Source: Polytrichum commune (taxonomy: Eukaryota; Streptophyta; Polytrichopsida; Polytrichales; Polytrichaceae). Taken from it: 64,000 nt of DNA. Below are positions 45,726-58,480 of this stretch, piece after piece. A program made the translations under genes and the position numbers. The first letter of the stretch is position 1. Every line of letters starts with the position of its first letter. Location of the stretch: NCBI GenBank assembly GCA_950295325.1, contig OX485804.1, forward strand, positions 3,472,001-3,536,000. Reading direction: 5' to 3'. The notes beneath the pieces are model-generated. The model was not told where the DNA came from. It searched no databases and saw nothing but the letters and a program-made list of their open reading frames with translations.

Positions 45726-46502
45726 CCAATTCTCCCTCTTTAGTATGACACATTTGGGAAACACAAAAAATGTCGTATTATCGAGGTGTCGTCTTCTCGT
45801 TAATATGACAAATAGCATTAAATTGTCGTACTATTGAAGGGAATACAAAATCTTAAGTAATGTGAGCTTATATATATATATATAAACAAGTTTAAGCAAT
45901 ATGGATGGTATGAAATAATAACTTATATCTCCAAACGAATAAAAATATTCTCAAGACCTCTTGAAATAGGAGTCCAAAGATCTCTGGTGTTGCCTACCCA
46001 AGTTAGCAATTGTCATCTTATCTAAATTTCCTACCAACTTTTGAAAACTAATAATTTCATTAACACCAAAATATAAAGAGTTGTCTAATAAGAAATTAGA
46101 CAACAATGATGCATGACGTTCAACATCACTAAGCTTTACTGTGGGTAGAGCAACATCATGAGTACAAGGCAACATACTAGGCAGGAGGCCACTCTAACCC
46201 TAACCATGTTCATTCTACACTAGTAACTCTAATTATCATTAAGTTCCCAATGATAAGTAAAGTTCCCAAGTAGTTCCCAAGTGAAAATGGATGTATCTTA
46301 GATGTACATAGCATAGATGAAAGGAATTTTAGCATCAACTACCTCTTTAATTTGACAAAATGGGGATTTTAAATGTCGTATCATCGAGTGTTGTAGTCGT
46401 AAAAAAGAGGGAGTTTTGAACTAAAAAGTTTGGTCGTGCAAAACTGTGTTGTAATATTGAGGTTGTCATATAAACAAGTGTCGTATTAACAAGGTTAGAC
46501 TG
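45726..46502. mobile_element. pogo/Tigger-like (Tc1/mariner) transposon remnant
   Basis: The right end reads, inward on the minus strand, CAGTCTAACCTTGTTAATAC, followed by alternating ATATGACAA / ATACGACA words typical of pogo-like termini, with TA directly outside (46503-46504). The left end after TA (45724-45725) is similar but degenerate (CTCTTTAGTATGACAC...). Several TCGTATTA/GACA words recur inside both ends. The 777-bp body holds one C-terminal transposase scrap. It is too short for an autonomous element. Confidence 0.6.
45951..46175 (-). pseudogene. C-terminal scrap of a pogo-like transposase with a PIP-box-like end
   Basis: The 74-residue minus frame ends ...RQHQRSLDSYFKRS at TGA/TAA 45951. 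The Q-x-x-L-x-x-Y-F pattern fits a PCNA-interacting (PIP) box, and pogo transposase is known to bind PCNA. The preceding helix-like part (SFQKLVGNL) resembles the tail of Tigger/jerky-type proteins. The DDE domain and the DNA-binding domains are missing. Confidence 0.5.
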
Positions 46503-48220
46503 TAGCTAATTGGCACATATGAAGAGTATTGAGTTAGGTAATTTTAGGGGTCACCCGGTGTGTTGCTTGGTTTCCCACCTACCTGGTTCCTTTTGGTAGG
46601 TAGGTAGTAGGAAACTACTAGACACTAGGCTAATGATTAACTATGCTAAACTAATACGCATTGGAACAATCTATGTGTCATAGAAATCATCAGCTCCAAG
46701 CCATGGTTGGGAGGCAGTGGTCCCACAGGAGTGGGAGGATAGCAATGTTGGCTCTCATTGGCCTTTGGGTTTCCCAGACTTTATGATCCATCTCATTTCA
46801 TTGGAGAAAGTGTAGTCAGACCCATTTAGGTTTACACCCTAGCACCTAAAAGCAACCTAACTATACAATCACCCGGCTAGGCAATGACCCAAGCCAACTA
46901 ATGTTCAGCATGGCATGGCTAAGTAGGTAGTGAATTATATAAATATGGTTCGATGGCGGTGGCCGTGCCTTGGCCCCGACTCAAATCTAGTTTGAGAATA
47001 TTCAGATGCCGGCAATTGACTTGATTATTCCTTAATATTTTAACCATGTCCAAGGGTCCCACGGAAAAATTGAGGCCACCTAAGTAATGTTATGGACCAT
47101 GATGTGGCCTTGGATTCCATGAAGCTACTTTGAAAAATGAAGGAAATTGCCCAATATGTAACATGTGGGTAAGTGGATATGACGTGTCATCATGAATATT
47201 TTATTTTATTTTATTAAAAAAATCCATTTCACACATTTGTAAACTTGAACACATTTTTTAAATGCTAAAAATGCTGAAAATTTTAATTATAAATGATTTT
47301 ATATAAATATACATTGTAGGTAATAATTTATTTCCAGAATAATTCTATGTATTATGCATCAAATTAATTGAGTAATATGTGAATTATGTCATCAAGATAA
47401 AAATGTCACAATAGTTAGGATAGGCTAAACGCTAAATGTACAAAAGTTTGACTATACCTTATCTAACTTTGATCATCCGAAATATGTTTTCCAATTCAAT
47501 CGTCATTTTATTTTATCCCTCCTTTTTTTCATATAATGAAAAAATAAAGTTATACCTTAATTTATAATTATGTTTGACATCTTATGTCATGTCAACATGT
47601 CATCATGCTCACCATATCATCATAAATCACAATGTAATTATTCAATAGAAAATTCAACACAACATGTCAAGTATCTAGACCATAAGTAGTTTTTGTTTTT
47701 GCTAAAAATGGATTCTTACTAAATGACGTACATTATGTGAAGATTGGATTTTTTTTCTAAAATATATTCACCGGTTTTACATTTAGCCATTGTATAATTA
47801 GATCTCTTATTCAATCACTTGAAGAAAAATTAAAATTAGAAAGAAATTGATCAATTAGCTACTTCTTCTAGAATGTGAAACGCGCAATTAGTGCAAGTCT
47901 ATGATAGATTTTCCAAATTGTGACCATAATCATTTTCTTCATAATCATTTTGGAACGCAAATGAATATTTTATTCTTTGGTGTCCATTCTTGAGTGCACA
48001 CTAAACTATACATTAGTCAAATATAGATTTGTTCGATTAAAATAGGTCCACTTGAGGTTTTTTTCTTCGAAACTCTAATGAGATGAGATGAATCCATAGC
48101 CAATACAACATAAAAATGGATTGTGTAGTTAAAAGTGCTGACAATAGGGCCACATAAGGTATGTTGACATCATTCAATTACTTCTCTTAATTGGTTACCT
48201 ATATCTGACCAGAGTGTGGC
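46503..48220. other. Gene-free, AT-rich stretch
   Basis: Short frames only. An inverted piece of repeat family 2 lies near 47866-47905. Otherwise nothing is recognised. Confidence 0.35.
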
Positions 48221-48380
48221 TAGGTATGGGTCTAAGAATCAACCAAAAAAGACATGTGTTTCAAAGAGAGTTGTGGTCATAATTTGATAAATAGTGTAGG
48301 CTAAATAATCAATAGAGTTTGAGGACCTTTATGATCATTTGATGAGAAAGATAACCTTCATTAATGAGATATTCATACAA
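48221..48380 (+). repeat. Dispersed repeat family 2, copy near 48.3 kb
   Basis: It shares GTGTGGCTAGGTATGGGTCTAAGAATCA-like text (read in short pieces) and TGATGAGAAAGATAACCTTCAT / GATATTCATA with the 58.3-kb copy. Confidence 0.45.
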
Positions 48381-48393
48381 GTGTTAAGAAAAA

Positions 48394-48822
48394 GGGGTCG
48401 GTCACGTTTTGGATTTGCAGATCATCTCACCCCGCATGCTGGTTCACATGAGGTCCCAAGTCCCACACATGTTAGCAAGTCCCAACATAAAGGCAAAGTC
48501 CCAACTTTTGAGCCTGAAGAAATAAATAAAATACAATCTATACAATAATCATTAAAGTTGGATCTTGATTAGTGTATGCAAAAAGAAACTCATGGGACTT
48601 GTGTTGAAAGTTCGGGCTAACTTTTAGCTCGACCCAACTCTCAACACAAGTCCCAAGCCTCACCTCCCAAAAATGTGCCATGTAGGCATTCATGTCATAC
48701 TTGGGACTTAGGACTTGGGACCAGTGGTAAGTCCCAACTTCATTGCTCTCAACAGTTGAGATTGCACAGATTGACCTCAAGTGACTTGGGACTTGGGACT
48801 TGAGACCCGCGCACCCCTAATT
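48394..48822. mobile_element. Possible hAT-like remnant with AAGTCCCAA sub-terminal repeats
   Basis: About nine AAGTCCCAA / TTGGGACTT words lie within 48445-48805, mostly in plus orientation on the left and minus on the right. The right end reads inward TAGGGGTGCGCGGGTC, which resembles hAT termini. The left end (AGGGGTCGG near 48394) is only vaguely similar, and no 8-bp duplication is seen. Confidence 0.35.
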
Positions 48823-50924
48823 GTGTGTTTCATATCTCACAAGAAGTGGGTGCATGTTTAAAAGTGTATGTTTTAATGGCCATAGCCTTACCTCACTCAT
48901 GTTGTGATCTATGAGATTTTCCAGATTGCCATGCAAGGGACGAATTGTGAAGGATTCTGGAATGTCATTCATGATCATTTAAAAGGGAAGATGCTTCATT
49001 CAAATTGTGTACAATTTTGAATGATGGAATATTCTTCTATCATCTACTTGTTTTATTGATGGGGGTTTTGTGGTGTGTAATTTCCAAGCTTCAGGTGATT
49101 GGAAAATGTGGTTGGGGATAATGGTGTGTGGTTTTATAATATACAAATGAATGCAACTTCAGTCCTCAATGAATGAGTATTATTATACTCGCCATTGCTG
49201 TTACTTGAAACTTCTTTGAACTCTTCACTTCTACAACAAACTCTTGAACTCTTGTCTTTTGCCCCTGGTTCAAACTCGGGACGACCAAAAAAATGGAGCT
49301 TTGTTACCTCAGATTCCTCTTACAGTCCTACCAAACATAACCAACTCAAATAGTTTGCTTCCTCACCACAAATATTACGAAGCAAAATTCCCAAGAATCG
49401 AGAATGGGAAGAAAAGAAAAAAAGGAATAAATAAATAAATGGGGCAGCTAAGCAAACTCCGAATTTCAGCAACTAAGCAAACTCCTCCAACCTTGAATAC
49501 TAGATTCAAGCCAAAATCTTATGATGGTCAAGCCAAGTGTCTTTTGAAGTCCAACCGAAACCCTTGAATACTAAATTGGAAACTTAAAATATGAAAGAAA
49601 TGAAAACTTTGCATTCAATACTTGAGGTGGCCATGTTAGATTGAAAGAACCCTAACCATTTCCGATCGAATCAAAATATTATGAGGTGGTACCACCTTCA
49701 TACTTGGAATTCCAAGTATAAACATAAATAACCCACCTAACTTCTTGAGAGCTCAGAGTTGGACATCCACGTCACCATTGTCAACACCCTAGTTCAAGCT
49801 GTGATTCATTTTGGTGATTTACTCACCAAAATCTTGTATTATCAGCCACATCGAGACAAGAATCCATCTGCGCCAGTGCTAAAGTGGTTGATCTCATCCG
49901 TGGAGATGAACTCATTAATGAGAATATGAGTGCAACAAATCTCCTCGGTCGTCACTGACCTATAGATACAATACAGAGAATTCACTCTCGAATATACACC
50001 ACAATAAACTCTTCAATCTCCTACAACATGATCTAGCATACAATAGATGAATACAATTATACAACATGTATTGTGAGCCGTACAAATCGTACCAACCCCA
50101 TCGGAGTATGATAATGACCTACTTGTGACATTTGTGGCAGCACTTTTATACACAATACTCAAAACCCATTGATGTGATTGAAGCTCAATATCCTGGCCGT
50201 CGGAAAACTAACCCACTCACTAAGTGACATCTGTTACTTCTTATGAGCTACCCAGTTGTGATGAGTGCAATGAAGTGAGTCCCATTTCTTAAACAGTATA
50301 TTCAAAGCCTCTTCAAAGCGGTTTAGGAAATCCATCTAATATAACTACATGTTCGAGGGAGGAAATCTGCATACATACCAATTGAACAAGATGAAAGTGA
50401 TGACCGTCTAGTGCAGATCCAAAACACAGCCAAGGCAGAAGAGGAAAGCATGCATATTGTCAGCGAAGTGATGCATTATAGACTGAAGGAATTGGTAAAT
50501 AATGAGAAGAGCAACATCCTACAAGCTCCCCAGATGCCTGCCACATACTCCCGACAATAACCAGCTCATGTGCAGCATGCTACACAAGCAGCAAACTACA
50601 CTTTCCTGAGCACTACCTATTCACAAGACAAATATTGTGCAAAAAGGGCCCTACTTAAGAAGTATTATGGTGAATTAAGGCAATGGAGCTGTGCTTAGCT
50701 ATCCAAACCCAAAGGTGACAGCTACTTGCTTAAATCTTTGCAGAAACATACTTGCAAGCAATGAGTAAGACCCTCATAGATTGCGTGAGACTAGAGAGAG
50801 AGAATTCAATAAGTTGAGAAAGGTGATGCGTCAAATACGCAACTGATGAGACTCTGCAGAAAGATGAAAGGGCAAGTCAAATCAGCCCCAAAGTGTTGTT
50901 GCTGCAAAAAGTGGCTTCTAAGCC
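48823..50924. other. Spacer downstream of the TMN gene
   Basis: It begins with family 2 text (48823-48870). The rest is AT-rich without a supported gene. The part after about 50400 may include the 3' UTR of the TMN gene. Confidence 0.35.
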
Positions 50925-53900
50925 TTAGTCGCACTTGATATTCCTGTAGATTCGACGTACAAACATCGATGAACCTAGGTAGCCCACAGCTCCTGCAAAA
51001 AAACAAGATCACCATAAATCTTTTTGACCTGTCTTTCTGCCATCTGGGATAGAACCACCACTAAGTAATTCCTCTAGAACTACAAATTAATTAGATGATG
51101 CAAAGCTTGATGCTGATGGTTTCACCTAAAGCATACAATATAAATGTGAAAAAATAAGTTCTTAATAAAGGTATGAACTGACAGGACATGGATGGAGATA
51201 CATAGGTGATGAATAACCACTTACCACAAAAGATACCCAGACCAAGGCAGAACATGAGAGTGTAGCCGAAGTAGAAACTTATTTGAAAGAAGCCTGACAT
51301 CTTTGTCTTCATGAAGTAATAATAAACAGAATAGAGATATACATAACCAGCTGTGGATGCAGCAGAGAAGAATGATGTCCATTGCCAGTTATAGTTCTCA
51401 GCATTTAGCAAGAAGTATGTCCCGACAATCGTCACACACACTGTTACAATGGTGAGGATCAAAAAGACCAGAAGCATGAACCCATAAACATAGTAGACCT
51501 GCAACAAATGACCTCTCAACTGTGTTAGAAACCACTTCAATAAGCAAATCATATTGTGCTAAAATCTCAGTAAAAAAAGACACTGAGATTTGAAGCCATA
51601 ATGTTATTTAGTTTTGAAATTATAAAAAAGCTAAACATTGAAGCACTCCAAGCAGAACATTAGGTGACCTATTATCCTATTAGAATGACATGGCAAAGAT
51701 CACAACACCAAGTGCAAATTGGTCTGTGATAAATACCTTGTACTGCCAGAAGGAGGTGAAGACAAAGTACATCTCGATGAAGATGCTTCCAAAAGGTAGC
51801 AAACCGCCCAATAATGCAACTATTGTGGGCGTCAAGTACCACTTCTTCTCAGGAATAGGTCGAGGGATGGTCTTTACTCTACAAGGGTTATCAGGGAGTC
51901 CACTCCAATTCCGTCCCACCACTGTTCCAAGAAGAGCCAATGGAAACGAAATAAAAGCCCAGATGACCAGCACAACCACCTGCCACGTCCCAGTGCAGAA
52001 ATCAAGGGTCAATTCCATGGGCATCCATTGGCAGCAATGGGACAATAACCCAGAAAACATCAGAAATAACTTCATGGAATGACTGTTGAAATCCCTATGC
52101 TAGACTAAACATGAATACTTGGCTAGTTTCATTCTAAGATTAGCCTACACTTCAAGACATCAAAATGTACTCATCTAATGATAAATTCAAGAACTAAAAA
52201 GGATAAATTGACACATCTCTGAAGGTCCTGGTCAACCAAAAATCTCCCTGAATTTGGATGGCTTACCATCGTGCCAAAGGGAATAGCTGCCAAGGAGTGG
52301 TAGTAGATAGCAATGAAATTCAGGAAAAAGCCAATTCCAAAGCAGAGGAATGGGAACAAAGATGCAGTGAGTAGCATTGACTTGATCCAGTGCTTGCCTG
52401 CAGGTCGACCACAAACATGTAGGATATTAAACAATAAGTTTGAAATCCCTCTCCTCACTCGTACAGATTCCAAACACCCTGACTTTCACATAATGATCTG
52501 TGATGTTGGAACTTCAAGAAAAGTGAAGCTCAAATGTCCAGCACCAGATACAGAGATTCCTGTTAATTGCATCCTTATGCACTATGACATATCCAGACAT
52601 TTTTGAAGATAATTACAATGCCAAAAAAACGTATAAGGTATATCTTTTTATGATGCAATTCCAGACTACAAAAATAAAGCAGCAAGAGATTCTAGTAACT
52701 TAATAATGAGGCATAGAAGCTAAGGTACAGAGAGGGGTAACAGGACATTTACCATCATTACGAGAGTAGAATCCTCCACTCACATATCCTGAAATGAAGG
52801 AAGTCAGAGCATAGCAAACAATAAAAGTAGTGACAATAGCCCCTCGCCTGCAAAAAACACAAATTCAACTCATCAAAACCTCAATCACCCTCTGCCAACT
52901 TCAAATAGCGATAACCTTAAGGTACACTACATTGTTTGCACATATCCTCCAAGGGAAGTCAAGGTCATATCCATACACATTCAAGTATTTTCAAGAGAAT
53001 AAACCTTGCTTCAATTGTAACTGATCTGTAGGGATCTAACTATCACAATTAGAAGAAAAAAAATTCACACTGACACGTCTAGAACCACGTGCATTGAGTT
53101 TCTAGGGCTAGCATACTTACCCAACATAGAGCATCCCAACAATTGCAAGCAAGATTACAAGTAACACGAGCATTGCAAGCTGGGCACCAGTGCCAACCAA
53201 TGCTGACAAAAGAACAAGGTTGCGGGGTGCACGGAAGACATCTCCATGGACCAATTTCCATCCTGATTCTTCACTTACATCTCTCTCCTGCAGAACAGGT
53301 CATGTTCACAGAATTCTAAGGATGACAATCATAATCATTGCAAAAAACCAGCATCCCCTCTAATCAAGAGGATATCCAGGCCAACCAGCAATCAATGACT
53401 ATAAATAAGAAATCACACCAATAATAACATTCTCTTCAGTAAAGAAATGCCAGAATAAGAACTTTACTGCTTACCAATGTCTCCAAATCATCCTCCTCAC
53501 GAGCATATTTGGCATAATCGTTGCGGAGAGTACGCATCAGAATCATTGAGACTAGGCCAGTGAGAAAAATGACCATCATAAACGAGTTGAAGATGGAGAA
53601 CCAATGGATCTACAAGAAAGACAAAACAGGCCCCAACCATTACAAATATAGACCAACCATGGAAAACCTCTTTGAGCTCATATATAGTAATGAACAAATA
53701 TAGTCATGCCACAACCCTAGTGGCCAATGCAACCAAATGAAGTCTTAATTGAAAATCAATGGCAGATACACGCTGAAGGACAATAATATGAGATATGCGT
53801 TTAGCAGCAGCCAACACTCCATGAAAGAAATATTCTGACAAGTACAATGACGAGATTGACAGACCTGATGTTCAAAGAAAGGATAGTCCAGATAAGCATC

Positions 53901-56269
53901 AAATCTCCTGATAAATGAAGTGTTGGTTGGCTCCCAATGCACAGCATACGTCAGGTCGATTTTCTTTCCAGCCTTAATGGGCTGAAGATCTTCTTGAGTA
54001 AGATTCACTTGAATAATCTGTTGACAAAACCAGAAGATACACAGCTTACATACTGCTATAAACTTTAAGCCAAAAATACAAAACAAGACGAAGATATAGT
54101 AATCAAGGTAGAATTTACTCTATCCAAGACTACACTGCATGTTGTATGCCATACCTGATCCTGGTTGTACTTAATGATCAGGTCTTTGTGTGTATACATC
54201 ATATACTTGGAATCATCATCCTTTTTGTCTGTGTGCTGCTCTCCCACAAACCCTGCAATCTCAATTCCCGTTGATAGTAAGTACTAGAATACTACCCTAA
54301 GCCACAATCAATCATATAGAGTAAAGGGTGTCCATGAGAAACTAATGCATTCCAAGTGACGAACTGAGTTTTATAAAGTTAACAGAGAAATGAAATGCAT
54401 AAACAACACAAGATTGTCAGAAATCTATTGCAATTTTATCAAGACCAAATAAAGCAAGACCATCGTAGAACTAATATCAAAAGGTTCAGAGGAAACATAC
54501 CCCACAGAGGTAGGTCATCTGATATTCCATTCCCGCCACACAAACCAAGGGGCAGACGTCCACATTCAAATGGTTTAATCAGAAAACCATGCAATCTCGC
54601 TAAAATGTAATTAATGCTTTAAAAATATCACAGAAATGATTGAAAAGAATGGGAACCAAACAGGAGAATTTCCATTTCTAAAAACTCTCATGCTTCACTT
54701 ATGGAGGATTTAAGATTCACATCAGAAGACTCATTGTTATTGACCTGTAAAGAGATGGATGGACTTCAGGCCTGACCAAGTGCTTATACACTATTCACCA
54801 AACAAGAAGTCACTAATTCACAACAAAGCTACCTTAAGCATCCTGCTCTAAACATTCCTTTAAAGACACAAAAACAAAAAGTAACTCACCCATGAAAAAC
54901 TCAAACCAGTATATATTTGCAACAGCATCCCTGAAGGTCGCAGCTGTCTGCTCGGTTAGCTCAATACTGCAGATAGTCTTCTTCTCCACCGGTGCTGCAT
55001 TAAAGAGTTGAACCCGGCTTGATAAGTGATATTTAGGTCAACATCTACAAAGGTATAGCTACAACGGCATTGTGTGCAGCTATTTATATAAATGCCCAAG
55101 GTCTAAAGTTCTATCAGACAACCATCATCACACAAGGATACAACAAATCCCAACAGTCATTGTACCTCTCAGCACCTGAATGAAAAGTTTAGTCTAGCTA
55201 CACCAATGAAAGGAAAACGCATAAACAATACCTCAAAGTAACCCTAGTGAGAGAGCAAAGGGAAAATACGTGAGATGACGCCATCTATTCCATGGGCAAC
55301 CTACATGCATGCCACATTTTAGCAATCAAGAGACGACTTCAGAGACCACTTACTGTTAAACTTGATGACAATCTCGCTGTCAATGAGTTCATTTCCTTCC
55401 AAAACTTCTCCAAGACCTCCCCATTTATGCCGGGAGTTTCCAGGCACTGGGTTGCAGAACGGCAAACTGTAGTAGTTATAGGTTTCCTGTGGGTTATTGT
55501 AGGGTCCCACTTTGTTTACCCACAGCATTACCTGGTCCCCTTTCTGATACTGCATATTCACAAGGTGCAATAATTAGAAGAAAAAAATTAATTACATGAA
55601 ACACAACAGGAGAGAAGAGATAATCCACTTACAAAGCCAAGAAACATCTACAGGTAATTGCAGACCAAGCAAGTACCACACTATCAAAATCTGGAGTCAC
55701 ACATCATCTTACAAAGTCAGCAATCACAAAATGGAACTCGTGCAGCTGTGAACTTCATTGTGACGGGCAAGCCGGAGGAAAAATATAATGTAGAACAGTT
55801 TAACAGGTTCACAGTAGATCCACTTAAATTTGCTTTCATAACCAACTATCTACACCACTGACACACGTGAAATGCCCCATTTAATAGAGTTAACAATATT
55901 CTCGAGCTCCAATCCACTTCCTATTTCTTATATTGAGCATGGGGATCGACCTAGAAGACAGCAACGGAATGTCAACAGCCCAAGCAGGTGTCACATCGTA
56001 GACATATAAAATAGATCTTAAAAATGTTCTCCAACCTCTGCTTCATGGGAAGCCATCACAATTGCAATGCTGCAAATTGGTTCAAGACTGCAGATCTCGA
56101 CTCAGAACGTGATGAAGAATGAGTGGAATAGAGCAGCACATGACACAAGATCGTGGAAGAAAGTTACATAACATACCCTATGATCATACTCGGTGGCACT
56201 GCAGAGCTGCGATACACAAAGTAGACAAACCGCCCCCAACAGCAGCAGCGCCCTATTGAGGGCCACCAT
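50925..56269 (-). CDS. TMN1: Transmembrane nine (TM9SF/TMN, EMP70) family protein, TMN1/EMP12-like
   Basis: Thirteen exons on the minus strand: 56269-56177, 55549-55354, 54994-54890, 54518-54501 (18 nt), 54252-54155, 54017-53865, 53609-53475, 53287-53121, 52847-52753, 52397-52267, 51979-51737, 51498-51225 and 50992-50925. They give 1776 nt, 591 aa, with GT-AG borders and consistent phase. The protein has a signal peptide (about 1-25) and a lumenal domain starting [19 protein letters not shown] and including DDLPLWGFVGE. TM1 is near 222-246 ([15 protein letters not shown]). The [19 protein letters not shown] block and eight more membrane spans follow. It ends with [10 protein letters not shown]; the K-x-D end fits the Golgi-retention signal of plant TMN proteins. 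The short lumenal domain places it with the TM9SF1/TMN1 type. It likely acts in Golgi/endosome membrane protein sorting. Confidence 0.95.
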
Positions 56270-56932
56270 TTTCAGGACTCCTTTAGTCAGGTCACGGCTC
56301 GGCGTCGTAGAAAACAAACTCAACTAACTCCTTACTCCCGCTAAGTTCCAGTCTTCGTCGTGCTAAGATAACCCTCACTTGTGACCTCAACAAACTCGCA
56401 CTTCTTGCGCACTTCAGCAAAGATCGCTACTCGCACGGGTCTAGAGCTTCCATGAAACTAACTGGCCGAGGCTGCGGTAACTCCAAGATCCTCCAATCCA
56501 AGATCCCCTCCCAGATCCCTACTTCCGTCACACCCTCGAACCATCCGTGAGGCGGCCGGAATACAGTCCCTGGCTCGAAACAAAAACACAGATCCTCAAA
56601 TTAGAAACCCCCCGACGACGATTTGTCGCTCTCCGTCAACAAAACCCTTGCTCTGCAACCCTACCCTGCCGCCAGATCTCCTCACCTGGAACACCGCCAA
56701 CCACATCACCTGCTAAAATCCGCTACAATGGCACTCCTCCACCAAACGGCCACCACACACAATATAAGTTATGACTCCCGCTGCCACGATCCGAGTCCAC
56801 AACGATACGAAAGAACCGAACCGAACCGAACCGAAACCCTGACCTAGACTAAGTTACGAGAAACGAAACCCTATGATGCGCGTCTGAGCTGCTCTGATCG
56901 CCTGATCTTGCCGTAATGCTCCTGCTGCCACT
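56270..56932. promoter_or_regulatory. GC-rich region upstream of the TMN gene
   Basis: Probable promoter and 5' UTR of the TMN gene. It may be shared with a plus-strand frame at 56933. A (GAACC)n run lies at about 56811-56833. No TATA box is assigned. Confidence 0.4.
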
Positions 56933-57199
56933 GTGAATGGCGTGGCCGCTGCGGGTCTGCGCGCTCTGCCGACGACGGAGCTGACTCTAGACCTTCGGTC
57001 GGTACTCCAACAGCTTCCCTGTGCGGCTATGGCGGATGTCGAACGCCATGCAATCCCCTGTTGGGATGATGAAGACGGCATGGCAAGGTCGCCCAGCCAG
57101 CCGGTCTCCCAGTCACCCTCCACCTCTTTCTCAGCGCTGACGTCCTCCCGTATCCAGTCGTTAATGAACGAAGACCTGGGACTTCCGGTCTGCACCTGA
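56933..57199 (+). CDS. Unrecognised small ORF in a GC-rich patch
   Basis: A frame of 88 codons, with conventional start and stop, in DNA richer in GC than its surroundings. It reads MNGVAAAGLRALPTTELTLD near the start and ends SLMNEDLGLPVCT. The middle (ADVERHAIPCWDDEDG) looks like real protein, but I recognise no family. A minus frame (57195-56854) competes with it. It could be a first exon or a truncated gene cut by the repeat at 57328. Confidence 0.25.
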   Translation: MNGVAAAGLRALPTTELTLDLRSVLQQLPCAAMADVERHAIPCWDDEDGMARSPSQPVSQSPSTSFSALTSSRIQSLMNEDLGLPVCT

Positions 57200-57257
57200 A
57201 AAGCGACGAGGCTGCCTCGTTGGAACGAACGAGTTCGGGTGAGGACAACGAAAGCAG

Positions 57258-57297
57258 GACGATCAGCCGATCGGCCGATCAGCCGGTCAGCCGGTCA
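57258..57297 (+). repeat. Short GATCAGCCG-type tandem/palindromic repeat
   Basis: Successive GATCAGCC, GATCGGCC, GATCAGCC, GGTCAGCC and GGTCA words make a small self-complementary cluster just before a family 1 repeat. Confidence 0.8.
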
Positions 57298-57327
57298 TCC
57301 TCCCCCTTCATTCGTGGCCTATGGACG

Positions 57328-57566
57328 GGGGAGAACCGACCCGCTAGTTACAGATGCACCGGTTGAGTTTGAGAATTAACCGGTTGAAGTTCATGACTGC
57401 AGGAAAATTACCCATCATTTTAGAGAAATTTATGGAATATACATTAAATTAATAAAGAAATACCGAAAGATCATACCATGTAACTGATTGGACTTGGAAA
57501 TACTAGGATCTCAACCGATTATGCTCGAAAATATCTCCGGTGCTCACATGAATTGAAACTTGTTCA
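57328..57566 (+). repeat. Dispersed repeat family 1, single copy
   Basis: Aligns with 41243-41487 over its whole length, and its first 120 bp align with the tandem units at 17927-19140. Confidence 0.8.
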
Positions 57567-58264
57567 AGATTAGTCGGTCGTGATAGGAGACCTCCTTGAT
57601 GGATCCGGTCATCAAGAAAAAAGTGACGCACTAGTTGTAGGCATGTCAGATTCTCCTCTTGGAGTTAACCCTAAGTTTTAGCTTGATTTGATTTATTTAT
57701 TGACTTTATCTCATATCACAGGATAGAGGCATTGTGGATACTACCTTTGAGTGGTAATAAGGTCCGGGTAATGCAGGGTAGAACTTAATGGACAAGGTTT
57801 GGTGAAGCTTGGTGGAAGCTTGATGGAAGCTCAATGAAATTTTTAGTTTAAAATGAAAGAGCTAGTAATTGAAAATAAGTATTTTCAAAATATCATTTTA
57901 GGACAAAGCCTCTCATGGCAAAATCATATGTTCCCTTGTTTTCTATTTGCTAAGGCATATATGCCCTCAATTATACAATATGATGTTGTATATAGGATAA
58001 ATCAACCAAAGCGTTGGTTTAATCAGCCCCTCTTTTAGTATCGCAAAGCGAATAAGGGCAAGATGGTAGTACATTTTGTCAAAATTTACACTAATGCAAA
58101 TTACAACATGAGGAAGAAAACAACTATATTGATTGGCAAAATACTTGGTGTGACATGGGAGTGAGAAAACCTCATAACATACACCTGGAAGAAAAGCAAG
58201 TATCAACTCTAAGGTTGACATGCTTAAGTCCAACATAGCAATAAATCTAACCACCTATATTTGA
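57567..58264. other. Gene-free stretch
   Basis: A GCTTGATGGAAGCT-type short repeat lies near 57805-57835. No gene recognised. Confidence 0.35.
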
Positions 58265-58480
58265 GTGGTATGTGGTTAGGATGGATCTAAGAATGGCCAT
58301 CAAATAGGCATGTGATTAAAAAGAGATTGGATTACATGCTCAAAATATGCTAACCATTCTACGCACAATAGTCAACATGTTTAAAGGACTTATATGGCCA
58401 CTTAATGAGCACAAGAATCTTCATCACATAATGAGCAAGGTATTCATATGAACTTTGCAAAAGTATGAGGCAAATGCCTC
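58265..58480 (+). repeat. Dispersed repeat family 2, copy near 58.3 kb
   Basis: It matches parts of 41871-42240 and 48221-48380 (GGATCTAAGAATGGCCATCA, AAAGAGATTGGATTACATGC, GTATTCATATGAA). Confidence 0.55.
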
